Assembly: GCA_033032865.1 (NCBI GenBank)
Contig: JAWHQI010000258.1
Coordinates: 3,844,001-3,908,000, forward strand
DNA length: 64,000 nt
Direction: 5' to 3'
Source of the DNA: Dactylorhiza incarnata
Lineage: Eukaryota > Streptophyta > Magnoliopsida > Asparagales > Orchidaceae
This document shows, piece by piece, positions 11,476-23,500 of this stretch. Numbering within the stretch: position 1 is the first letter of the stretch; each line of letters opens with the position of its first letter. The notes below the pieces were generated by a model. It was not told the origin of the DNA. It saw only the letters and a list, made by a program, of their open reading frames with translations, and ran no database searches. The position numbers and the translations under genes are program-made.

Positions 11476-11791
11476 GCCTGACCAGCGCGAAGGGAAAAGC
11501 CCGCGCGAGAAGAAGACAGCGATCTGAGCACGAACCGGAGAAGCAGCAGACTGGGGCAGCGGTGGGTCCTAGTTGGCAGAGAGCCGGGAAAGATATAAAG
11601 AGGAGGGAGCACGAAGGAAATAGGGGAGGAGAAGAAGGGGGGGGGGGAGGGGGCGGTCTTGCAGAATGCAGACCGCACAGGAGGAGAGGAGGAGGGCGGT
11701 CTCGCAAGACGCAGACCGCACAGGAGGAGGGGAGGGCGGTTAAAAAAACTGCGCAGACAGGATTGGGAACGCGGTTTCAGAACGAAAAACA

Positions 11792-11807
11792 CAGAGCTCT
11801 GTTACCA
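11792..11807 (-). other. Copia 1 primer-binding site (iMet-like)
   Basis: Minus strand TGGTAACAGAGCTCTG directly adjoins the LTR. It matches the usual TGGTATCAGAGC iMet site with one mismatch in the first 12 nt. Confidence 0.75.
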
Positions 11808-11972
11808 TGTTGGAAATTCCCCAATCTTTATATATATTTTCACACGTATAAATACAAAGGAAGATATATTGGAGAGAGAGTGAGACAGAAAAACCTATAC
11901 ATGGTGTGGGACTAAAGAGAAGAAGGATTAAATGGGCCTGTATATGGGCCTACTACACGGATTTTTCTAACA
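11808..11972 (-). repeat. Copia 1 5' LTR
   Basis: 165 bp; pairs with 6894-7065, differing by a short deletion around the ATACATATATATAGG segment and a few substitutions. Confidence 0.92.
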
Positions 11973-11977
11973 GTTAC

Positions 11978-12340
11978 AAGTTTATTCTCCGAATTGTGAA
12001 ATATTAAATGATCTCCATAGGAGGGCATTTTGTACAAAGTTTAGGGAAACTTAGATGTTTCTAGGTACGGTGAAATGGATTGGGCTGGATTCTCAAAAGA
12101 TCAGAGATCTATAGATGGTCATGGAAGAGCAAGAAATAGTCCATGTTGGCACTGTCATTTGCTAAAGCTAAATATAGAGCTATGGATAATGTGACGTGTG
12201 ATCTAATTTGGCTTAATGGCATTGTAGGAGAACTTGGAATTAAAGTAAATAAACCTAATTATCTTATACAAGAATACCCTTATTATTGAAGCTAAATATA
12301 GGGCTATAACAATTGAGCTTTATTTACATTTTCCTTAAAG
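11978..12340 (+). pseudogene. Copia relic, RNase H part (right half)
   Basis: Continues the relic cut at 6888. A degenerate + strand reading gives MDWAGFSKDQRSIDG (for the DWAG..D.RST RNase H block), then a decayed KKQ..V..SS.AEAEYRAM equivalent near 12140-12180 and a LIWL segment. It has many stops. Together with 6590-6888 this is one older Copia insertion on the + strand. Confidence 0.62.
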
Positions 12341-13612
12341 GCTGCTCTCCTAATCTTTTCACAAACAAATCTGCAAAGACTAAATGAAGGGAATACAGAT
12401 GATCTCAACCTCAATACTTCTTATATGCCATACTAATTTTTCTGTAACTTATGTGCTCCAAATCATAGATTACTACACTTCAAATTTTTTTTTCAATATC
12501 ATCAAGTGATGCATCATGCCTATTCAATCACATGAAAACCAAGTCTTTTAACCGCTCGATTGTGGTTGGGTCAGCCATGACTGGTGGATGCCACAATGCA
12601 TGAACCACTTAATCCCAACCTAACCGTTAGCTATGTTGACCTTAAGGTGTGATTAAATAGGGGTACTGTCTAAAGATTTTTTTTACTAAAGTAGCACCAA
12701 TACCGGTTCAATCTAATGTAGATTCTCCCACCGTAAGTGATTAACTGCGCCAATGTTATATTCAGAAGAAAATCACATATTAAAGATATTGTATATGTAA
12801 CTCTAGAAATGAGTTTGTGCTTGAAGTAACACAATCTCTACATGAATTAGAACTATGTCTGAGTGGGGTGTTGGAGTTTTTCTATCAATTGATCATGTCA
12901 TATAAGCCTGAGTAAGACATCAAATTGCTTCGATTGGAATTATCCGGGGAGCCATCACGGGAATGATGAGATTCAAACGATTCTACCTTACCAAAAAAAC
13001 ACTGGGGTAAAGCATGAGTTAACATTTGCATTTGAAATTGAATTGGAACTTGGATCTCTAGCTGAATCTGCTTTTGAATCTTTGATAGCATCTGAACTTA
13101 TACCTCTTAATTTATCTTGAAAATCATGTGATATTTGTTATTATAAGCTTCAATTGGGTTACACCTTAGGATAAACTTGAATTACACAGATGGATCAGCT
13201 ATAGATATACTCCTACAAAAGAAAAGACAATTATCTCAACAATCCCGTGCTTCCAATAATGGAGGACTATGAGATCCACATTGATAACCATTACAAGCAT
13301 TGCAAGGGCTTTTTTACACTAGCCTCATGAGGATAGCATCTTTATAAGCATTGCTGTAGAGATGGCTTTTTTAAACTAGCCTCATGAGGATAGCATCTTT
13401 ATAAGCATTGCATATTTTCTTAATTTAATTGTCAATGAAAAGCATATTAAAAGGTGTCGAGTCCTTTTGTAGTCTGCTGACATGCTAACAGTTTCCTACT
13501 TTTAAATCATAATCTCCCAGCATGACGTTCAAGTGAAAGGTGCTTTATTTTCGTTGATGAGATAATCATGATGTGTCCTCTTTGCTTTTGTTCCCTCTTT
13601 CCTCTAAAACAG
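12341..13612. other. Non-coding sequence before first recognised kinase exon
   Basis: Probably intron of the kinase gene: the exon at 13613 starts within a codon behind a TCTAAAACAG acceptor. I searched by eye for earlier EDR1-domain exons and found none. A 57-bp tandem duplication lies at 13300-13411. Confidence 0.45.
13300..13411. repeat. 57-bp tandem duplication
   Basis: The block GGCTTTTTTA.ACTAGCCTCATGAGGATAGCATC...AAGCATTGC occurs at 13307 and 13364, nearly identical, with a partial third copy of AAGCATTGC before it. Confidence 0.85.
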
Positions 13613-13821
13613 GGAATATGTGGTGGATCTAATTGGGGAGCCAGGAAATGTATATGATCCGGATTCATCAATTAATGGAGAGTTGCTCTCTTTTCTACCT
13701 TCACCTTTTCAAATGTCACATTTGACCAGTTTCCCATCTTCATATAGAAGTGATGCTTCAAGCAACCAAAATCTGAGCCATGAGCATACAAAGGTTATTG
13801 TTGGAAAAGATCGAGGCTCAG
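13613..13821 (+). CDS. Kinase gene exon: end of EDR1 domain
   Basis: 209 bp, entered after an AACAG acceptor and left at CAG/GTAAAGAG. It reads [25 protein letters not shown] and then a Ser-rich stretch. The VDLxGxPGxxxxPDSxxNG block is characteristic of the EDR1 domain end in CTR1-like kinases. It starts with the last base of one codon and ends with the first base of another. Confidence 0.87.
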
Positions 13822-16800
13822 GTAAAGAGCTATTATTCTCTTAGTCCTTTGCTTTTTCTTTCTTGGAAGTTGGAATAAATGTATAACTGAGTTTTAGCTG
13901 ATATGACTTTCTATTATGCTGAAGTGGCGTCTAAAACTGTTGTGAAGTGCTTAAAGAACAGTAATTCTGATATCTTCATTGTGAAAGAGAATATTATTAC
14001 AACTATGGAGCAATTTAAAAACAATCCAAAATGAAGCCTTTAGTAAGAATTTCAGAAGGTGATACTACTTTTGGTAACTTTTTACATAAGTGCCATTCAA
14101 ATATGCATTTAACTTATATTTTGAGAAAAGGGCGGTGACCAAAACCTTTTCAGCTGAGTATCCTTAGCTGTGTTGTTGAAATATCTTCTGTTCAGGTTTT
14201 CTATTGAATTGTTGTTATAAAGTTTACCTATGGTTACAAAGTTTTTGGTGTTTATTATCCCACATGGCATAGGTTAAGCACATTTGAATTTCTTTGTATG
14301 TGTAACAATAGATTATCTTATAATATTGAGTTAGATATTTTTCTTTTCGCGCACAGGGTATTAGATTTATGATCTGAGCTCTAGCTATGTTGAGACAGGT
14401 GTTTTTGTCGAGCCTATGGAGTGTCCGTCAGGCCGCCCAGTTGATCGGACCTTCTCCAATCGTGATTATGATCCCAATTAATGCCATCCTCCGGCAACTC
14501 TACTGACGTTTTACGGCGAGCCTGTAACAACTTGATTTACAAGTCTTTTATGTATTTGATTTCGAGTTGTATGAGTCGCGTCGTATCGAGTCGCGTCGTA
14601 TCGAGTCGCGTCGTACTTACGAGTCATTATAGTCTTAATGTTTAGGTTTTGCACATCTCTTTTATATTGGTTTTATTTATGCACATGCCATTGTAAGGCC
14701 CGCATATAGGGACTCTTGGAGTCATGTATGATCATCAATGAATTAATGAATCCTATTCTCTTTTCTTTGAAGAGATTGTGGTAGCTGTCTCCTCCTTAAT
14801 ATCCTCCCCCTCCATCATCCCCACCTCCGGTCATCCTCCGGCAACTCTACCGACGTTTCACGGCGAGCCCGTAACAAAGTTTTTCAAGTAGCTGTATTTT
14901 ACCAATTCCACGTATCAGCATTATACTAGATATCTCTTGGGTAATCAACTAGGAGAAGTGTAGGCACCCAACTTGCGTACACTAGCATAATAGCAGACTG
15001 CCGACCTATGTTAAGCAACTAACTCCCTTTTTTTTCATTTATTTTACTGCGATTAGTTCAATATAGTGTGCAGAATGTGGGGTAATGAAGTCAAAGTATT
15101 TTATTTTGTGCTTTTTAATTGGCCAATGGGGTCTATTGTAAATATTTGCATGTTACCCAATAAATGTATGTGCTCTTTTTCCAAGAATGAATGAATGTTT
15201 AGTATTGACTTTTACGAGATGTGCAATTTCAAATTTCCATGTCCATTCTCTTTTCCAGTTCCATTTCTTTTTGTAATACCTTCAGACATGAAATATTTTG
15301 CATGGATTTAAAATCTTGTAAGTTTAATGCCCAACCATTCACAACATCAGGTTTCCTCGACAAAGCTGATGTAAAAAATGCACATCCGCATAGTGTTTTT
15401 GTGAACAAAGATTTTATTCAAGGCACACATAAAGCTGGTATGATCTACGATGATCAGAACATTGGAAGAACCACGAATGTACCCTTCAACATACAAGTAT
15501 CTAGGCGGTTCATTGAAAATGATATGAAACATGAGAATAAACTAATTTCTCGGCAAGCTACATTTCAAAGTTATGCAAGTCTTGAACCATATCTTGCTAC
15601 AGACTGGCTTGAAATTTCATGGGATGAGCTAGAAATCAAGGAGCGTATTGGTGCTGGTATTTGCTTTTTCCATTTAGATGAAATCCAGCTGTTTTGGTGC
15701 TTGCTTGTTTTTTTTGGCACTTTTTTAACTTCAGATTCAACTTAATCTGCAGGATCATTTGGGACAGTGTTCCGTGCTGAATGGCATGGATCTGTAAGTA
15801 TTAAGTATTTATTTTTCATGGTTGCTTAAATTGCATTTGCTGTGAATGCACATTAGAGCTGTCAATCTTTAGATTACACCTGAGGGTACGTTTGGAATTG
15901 AACCAATAAGATTGTAGAAATTGTAAAACCTAGTGTCATAAATTACAATTTAACGACCAAATTATTTACTCTAGGCTGTTTGTAACTGTTGGAATTATTG
16001 ATTTTATATTAATATTTAAGTCTGTTGAAAGGTGGGCCCGAACCAGCTCAGTTGGGTATAAGAGTGTTGCTTAATACCCTCTTATAAAGGAGGCTGTGTG
16101 TTCAATTTCACGCCTCAAAAACCTACCCAGGATAAATGGCCTCAAGCCCCTGGAGGATTTGGTTGGGATGCTTCAACTGCAGTCAGGCTGATGATATCCC
16201 CGTTCCGGGCCCACCTTTCGACAAGGTCTATATAGGAGTCCTTAGGAGTGTTCGGTTTAGTCCCACATTGTCAGTTCGAGTTTAAGAATCCTTGTATTTT
16301 CTATATAATTCCCCTTTGTGTTTTTTAACTGGTTCAATATAGTGTGCACAATTTGTAAGCATGAAGTGGGAAAATAACAGCAACACAAGTTGTAAACATG
16401 GATTTGACAATGACCATTGAATATCTGTTTTGGTTGAGATTGGCCGATTTCAAGGAAGATGAACATGATGGAAGTCCTGAGTAACTGAATAGTGGATTAA
16501 TATTCACACTTTCTAGGCTTTAAAACTGCTTCATAATGTTGGGGCAAGTGCTGTAAAGGGCAAGAAAATATTCTCTTCGTACCTTGCAGTAGCAAGTAGA
16601 TCTAAGGTGGCACCTCTACAGTAAATGTTATCCTTAAAGTATCTTCTCTTATATGCAGGTTTCTCATAATTCCAGTTTATTTCTCTTAGGACCCAGATAG
16701 ATGGTCAAAGAGGACTAGGGAGATGTTCATACTGACATTATGTTTACTGCTGAGTACTGAGTCAACGTGTCAGCATTATTTCTAGCAATATGATCTTCAT

Positions 16801-17468
16801 TACTTGAAATAGAATTCTTTACTTGTAATCATGGCTTGTAGTTGACGCAGGAGTAGTTTAGAATTTACAAATGAGAAATTATGGTTAGACACGAGTCATG
16901 CAAAGATGTGCAATTCATAGTTCAAAAACCATCAATTTGACAATTATTTATACTTGAGGTGAGAATCGCGAAAAAAAAGAACAAATAAGTAACATGAGAT
17001 AATTTAACAGCAGCAGCCTAATTAGGAAATAACATGATGTATTGGAAGGACGTTGAATTTGGAAGAATGTAAATGGAATGCTAACCGCAAATCATGTTAA
17101 AAGAGAAATTTTGTCGATCAGGAGGCGTGACCATTATTAATCTACTTACGATGCCTCTAAACGGATCCATAGGTGATTGAATGATCTACCCTCCTTTGTA
17201 TCTTTTTTATTCATTCTCTATTTTGGCAATTTTTCGTATATGAGAGGTTTGTATCCAGGCGAGCTTGTATTTTCTAGTTTTGAGAATGAAATGGCGAACA
17301 CGTGCCTAGGTTGAACCTACAATCGGTTATCTTCCATTTTGACCCTTTGAGAGGATCCAGCGCAACCAACTGCACCAAAAGCCATGACTGTTGGTGAAGG
17401 CGCAACTTGATCTTTATATCAACGGAAAGGCGCTACGGGCCAAGTGAAGGAACGCTGGACCCAACAAA

Positions 17469-17504
<36 letters not shown>

Positions 17505-20500
17505 CGTCCAGCACGACCCGCAAGCTCAGAGGTGGCTTGACACATGGCTCCGACCGCCTGACCCGCCAGGACCCACACAGGTAGAGAGAATTTCAGGAAT
17601 TATCAGCGCCCCCCAGTCTCGAACCCGCAACCTCGCTTTGATACCAATTGAGAGGACCCAGCGCAACCAACTGCACCAAAAGCCATGACTGTTGGTGAAG
17701 GCGCAACTTGATCTTTATATCAACGGAAAGGCGCTACGGGTCAAGTGAAGGAACACTGGACCCAACACCCTTGTATTTTCATTCATTCACAATGGCTCCT
17801 TGATCCCTCAATTCCAATAGTTGTTGCTATCATTTGGTGCGCCCTCCTCTCTGCTACTCTACAATTATGTAGCATCCAATCATGATTCCACACTTCCTCG
17901 AAAACGAATTGGTGCTCCATTACTCGGTCTTACTAGCGCGTCTTCCTAACGCTACTCTAACGGTCCATCCCACACTAATGATCTCTTCATCTCCTCCTTG
18001 GCTGACTCAATCAGCCTCGTCAGTGCAATGTCCATCATGTTTCCCTGGCCTTCCCAACGCCGACTTGGAAGTGCACTATTTATCTCCACCTTGAGCGATG
18101 CCCGCTGCCCGCTCGACTAGAGCGATGCCCCAACTCTTGAAATAGTCGATTCCAGTATGTTTCTAGAACACCTTACCTATCTGTGTTGCCAGCAACCCGT
18201 CTCTTTGCCAAATCTCTCCACCGTGAATGCCTACCACCCACATGACACACTTTGCTCCGATGTGGGCGCCATTGCCGCCGCATCTGTTGAATCTAACTGC
18301 TTAGATCAGACAGAAGCCTGAAGCCCAGATTGAGACCTCACAGTCCTCATCCGCGAGTTCTCAACCAACTCCTCCAACCACTATCTCCCCGACCTTTTCC
18401 AGCCCAACCACAACCTTTCTATTGTAGGAAATTCAGGTGATGTTGATCTTGTTATCCTTGAGTCAGAGGAAGGACACAACATCACTAAGCTTCCAGTGCA
18501 ACTAACAAGCTTGGAACTCCGGCTTTACTCCGTTGGGGGTATGATGCACGACCAAACGACCCTCCTCACGACTATTGACGACTCAAAGCCGCCTCTTCGT
18601 TTTTCGTTAGTTAGTATTGTCTTTATGTTATTGTCTTTAAATTGACATTATGGTAATCAACTATTAGATTGCTCTTTCCGGATATAAGAGAGTGTGGATG
18701 AGTCTTAGGGATCATCTTGTGAGCTCTCACTTGGAGAGGAACTCTTAGAGGGAACCATCCCTCAAGAGCTTTACGTGAACATACCTCACAAAGTGCATCC
18801 ATTTTCTATTTCTAGTGCAATCATCCATTCAATTCTTACCAATTGGTCCGACCAGCCGGTCTCGGCTTGTCGCCAAGATCAAACCCCTCAACCACATGAC
18901 ACCTTAAAGATTCGGAAGGTCCCTCTATCCACCATAGACATGGATGGCTCTGCTTTACATTAGCTTCGTTGGACATGCCAGATCAATCCATCCTTAACGT
19001 GGGCATTATTCAAGATTAACTTATTCGTCTATATGATCATTAAGCGAGAAACACCTTCGAGTGATTTGGGACAGTTTTCCAAGCAGAGTCGGTTACCACC
19101 TGTTTCGACGACTTCATCTAGGTAGTTAGTTGTACATGTTCTGGGATTCTTAGTAAAACACTACCTGTGCTACTTCCTCATTGGGCTACTGTTGGAACCC
19201 GGATACCGGTCCAACTATGTTCGAGACTGAGGAGTAGCTTGAGTTACTTCTCTCTTCGTCAAATCCCTAGGTCTGAGTATTTCGAGTTGAGAACTGACCC
19301 TCACAGAATGGTAGGTAGTTGCCTTAAGAAAGGACCCACTGGCTGCAACGAGGCCGTCCCTCCACTAACCCGGAAATCTGACCCGATTTCCCCTCCCAAA
19401 AACCAAAGGCTGAGCTTGTCTCAGATAGAACAAGGACACAAGGAACAAAGCTCAGGCTCCCTTGGGGGGTGGATCCGTGCCGATTTGAGACATAATGAGT
19501 CCTATTTATAGGCAAATCTTCCTGAGGACCTACTGGGGGGTGGATCCGTGCCGATTTGAGACATAATGAGTCCTATTTATAGGCAAATCTTCCTGAGGAC
19601 CCCTTGGGGGGTGGATCCGTACCTTAAGAAAGGACCCACTGGCTGCAACGAGACCGTCCCTCCACTAACCCGGAAATCTGACCTGATTTCCCCTCCCAAA
19701 AACCAAAGGCTGAGCTTGTCTCAGATAGCACAAGGACACAAGGAACAAAGCTCAGGCTCCCTTGGGGGGGTGGATCCGTGCCGATTTGAGACATAATGGG
19801 TCCTATTTATAGGCAAATCTTCCTGAGGGCAAAATAGTCCAAAATGCCCGCGAATAGCTCCCTCCACCTTAACTAAATTACTATATGCAGATTAAAATGG
19901 TCTGCGAACAACTCCTCGCGTCTTTCCGTAAATACTAATCGCAGCCCCCGCTGGTCTGCGGATAGTGAGAGGGGGCTGAGGAGTCGGGTTGACCCGAACT
20001 CGCCTCGTTCCCTTCTTGCGCGAGCGCGACCGAGGCGACTAGGCCATACCCTACTCGCCGAGGGGCGAGAAGGAGCTTTTGTCGTCGAGACGGGCTGTTC
20101 ATATCTCTTAGATGAATCACGCTCATGACACCGAGAAGGGACCATGCCGTCGAGAAGGAAACTATGGCGTCGAGAAGAAATCACGTCGATAAGAGCTACG
20201 GTGGGGAGGGGCGTACTCGCCTCACCCTACCCTGGGCGAGTAGGACCATCATTGGATCTACTCGTCGGACGTTGTCGGCCTACTCGCCAAATATGGGTTG
20301 TCACAATCCCCGCTCTTTGCGAGCTCGCCAGAGGTTGGAAAGAAGAGTCTAACCCCTTATTTGGCGAGACCGCGCGCTGACCGGGCCTCCCTCTATAAAT
20401 AGATGGGGTGTATCCTTAACCCTTCATACTGAGATGGATTCTGGGGGAGGTTCTTCCGCAACCGCCAACAAGGGGCTTGCTGACGACGAACCCGAGGCGG

Positions 20501-23500
20501 TCGTTGTTCTAGATCTCATCGGCGAGTTTTTGACCCTCTGCCTTCCTAGCTCCGCGAGGAAGAAGAAGCACAATAGGAAGAGGGTCGTTCCTGACCGACG
20601 CGAGAGGTCTTCCACTGACCCTGAGTCTACCGCGAGATGCGGGCCTCCACCCAAGAGGATAGCCGCCTCGCCCATCAACGAAGAACCCAACGCCGACTTG
20701 TCTCTTAGACAAGGCGGGGGCGAGGTCGAGACCACAACCGGTGGGGTCGGGGATGCGGGGCTGCCTCCAGCTGGCGCGGGTGCTCCGCCGCTCCTTCCTG
20801 TTTTCCCCGCCGTGGTGTTAGGTAAGGGTACTGCTTTCTCACCTGATCAATTTTTGAGCCTTTCTTAATTCTTTCCTTTCTACAGTGCCTTCTAGTCACC
20901 CGATGCAGACTGAACAACTGACCGGGGCGCCGTCGAGGGGCCTAGGCACCTCGTCCTCGTTGATCCCAGGGCGAGTTGGATCGACTCCGGCCCCTCCCCC
21001 CTCGCAGACGTCTCCGCATCTGTCTGGCGTAGGTCAGCCTGCTCGCCGCACTTCCGGGGGGAAGTCTTTTATGATGGGTCCCTTGCCTGGAGGGACAGGC
21101 ATGGTCTTAGACATGTCCGCTTCTACTGGAGGACTCCGGGTAGATCCGCCTCGGCTTCAGGGGGAAGATAACCCCCCTGCAGGTACTCGCCCCGCTTACC
21201 TCATTACTTCTTCTATATTTTGCCACCTGTCCTCGCCGCCTGACTTCTTCTTTCAGATAGTCACGAGTCCTCTGCCGTCTGCCTACCATCTACGGGCTCG
21301 CTGCCGAGATCGCCACCGTTCGCGACGTCCACGCCTTTGAGGGAGCTGCTCGCGGACCCTCCTGGATTCAACGAGGGAGCTGCCCGTCTCGTTGCTGTCC
21401 TCCGTGCCCACGACTCTCTTCTGATGGCTATGCCACCCGCCGAGGTGAACGAGCAGCTGGTTGATATTGGAGACCGCCTCGCTGAGGTGGAGGAGTTTCA
21501 ACAGCAGACGCAGGGTGAGGGCGACCCGTTGGATCGGGTAACTGACCTAGAGGCGAGGCTGTATGAGACAAAAACTCACCAAAAAGCGACTGAGGATGAC
21601 CTCCACCGGTTCGCACAGGTGGCGGGAACTGTGGGCGAGACCTCCCTTTTAGAAGAACATATTAGGCGAGGCGAGGACCACATCAGACAAAGCGAGGAGA
21701 ACCTGGAGAGGGCTCACGAAGACCTGCGGGCGGCTCGGGGCATCACTTGGAGAGCTCGCCCCCTCAGCGCACGCGTCGCCTGGGCCGCGGTCTGGTGCGC
21801 CGCGGTTGAGTCCCTTAGGTCATTTTCATGTTTTGAGTTTTTGACATTTGATATGTAATCGCACTCGCGACCCTTCTGTCTCTTTTGTACTCGCGTTATG
21901 TGCTTAGAGGAATTTCATTAAATATATATTTTTTGTACTCGCGCTATGCGCTTCTTCTAGTCATCCGAGTTTTTTTTATTTTTACTTGCACGCCATTGAA
22001 CTGGTTACTCGCTCAAATATACTCGCGCCGCCGGTCGATCTACTCGCGTGCGACTAGGTTAGGGGGTGGGGTCTATAAATAGAGGGCCTTCTGGAGTGGG
22101 AGGGTACGCTTTCATATCCCTCCCAAGCATCCTCCTTCTCGAATCCTTCCCGCAGAACCCCAATCCTCTTACTCGCTGCCTACCATGGTGAAAGAGCCTT
22201 CCGAGGACAGGCGCGCCTTCTGCGTCCGCAATTTCCGAGCGCATAACATCCCCAGCTCGCAGACCCTCGGCGAGGAGCTGAGCGATGTTGAGAAGCGGTA
22301 TCTGCCACCCGGCTATACCGCGAGGCGGCCAGGACCCGGCGAGTTCCTCAATACGCTCTACAGCGGAGAGCTCGCCTTCCCCCTGACCCACTTCCAGGTG
22401 GGGCTGAGGTTGCCCCTGTGGCCGAAGGTCCTCTAGGTCCTTCGCTACTTCGGGATGGTCCCCGCGCAGGTGAACCCCAACGCGATCAGCGTCCTGGTCG
22501 CCTATGCCTGCTACCTGCGCGAGGAGAAGTTCGAGTTCGATCTCTCCACCTTCCGTAAAGTCCTGACCCTGAAGGCGACCAACGACGACACCCCGTTCTT
22601 CACCAGCATGTGCGTCCGTGTCGCCGAGACGCTCAACAAGGTCCACCACTGGACCGATAAATTCGTCCTGGTGCGGGGCGACTTCGGAAATATCCCTTTC
22701 GCTCAGATCCAAAAGACAAAGGTGGAGTACAGGTCGCCTCGCCTGAAGGGGGATGCGCTGGCCCTCTATCTCTTTATGAAGGACAAGGTCATGGACGTCG
22801 TCTTTCTGCGGCGAGGCGTGGACCAACTCAATTTCGTGAATCCAGGAGCAGGTAAGTCCCGGGTAATACCCGCCGCGCTGCCATTGCCGCCTATTCTTAG
22901 GAGTTGCCATTAACTGCTCTCTTCTCTTACAGGTGAGCGCACCGTCCCTACTCGCCCCCTTGCGCGCCTCGCGACAGCGGTCAAGCGAGTCCCGCCCAGA
23001 GGGCGTCCTCGCAGGGGCGGTGGTCGCGGTGGACAGCGGGACGCCTCCTACAGTTCATAAGGGCAAGGGCCGGGTCGACCCGGCCGCCGCCTCGATGAGC
23101 GAGCCGAGGCGTAAGAAGCAGAAGACGAGGAGCTCCGCCTCCCACCCTTCGGCGAGTCCGCGTCCAGACCCCTCGGCCCATACAAACTCCGGGCTGGGGA
23201 TGAGGAGCGAGGATACCAAAGGCAACCCCCTGCTGATATGGGACCCTGCGACGAACAGGGTCTCAGTGAGCTTGCTCCTCCCTTCCTGGTAGGATTTTGA
23301 GGAGGTCAGCGACCGCGCGTACAACCTGCTCTTTGGGTTATACGGACACGAGGACACTGAGGTCCTTGCGGAGGCTCCCCTCCGCGAGCTGGCTAATCTC
23401 AGCAGCCGCTCCGCCCTCCGCACTATCGAGCTAGTCCATCAGACCGCGCGACGAGGGCTCCAGACGAACAGACGGCTCCGCGACGTAGGTCGGGCCCACG

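Larger units (their letters stand above)
6894..11972 (-). mobile_element. Copia LTR retrotransposon 1, complete but defective
   Basis: A 5,079-bp element with short LTRs (172 and 165 bp) that start TGTTGGAAATTCC and end TTTTTCTAACA. It is bounded by GTTAC duplications (6889-6893 and 11973-11977). Gag, protease, integrase, RT and RNase H follow in Copia order on the minus strand. A PBS adjoins the right LTR and a purine tract (GCGGGGGAG on the minus strand) adjoins the left LTR. It inserted into an older Copia relic. Several frameshifts separate the coding blocks, so it is not autonomous now. Confidence 0.93.

Noticed and set aside
11011..11792. Arg/Trp-rich and Ser/Pro-rich frames on both strands
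   Set aside because: Products of the minisatellite in the Copia 1 leader.
15221..15350. Earlier start or acceptor for the kinase exon (after 15258 or 15285)
   Set aside because: Both are out of phase with the exon ending at 13821 and lead to an in-frame TAA; only 15351 keeps the frame.
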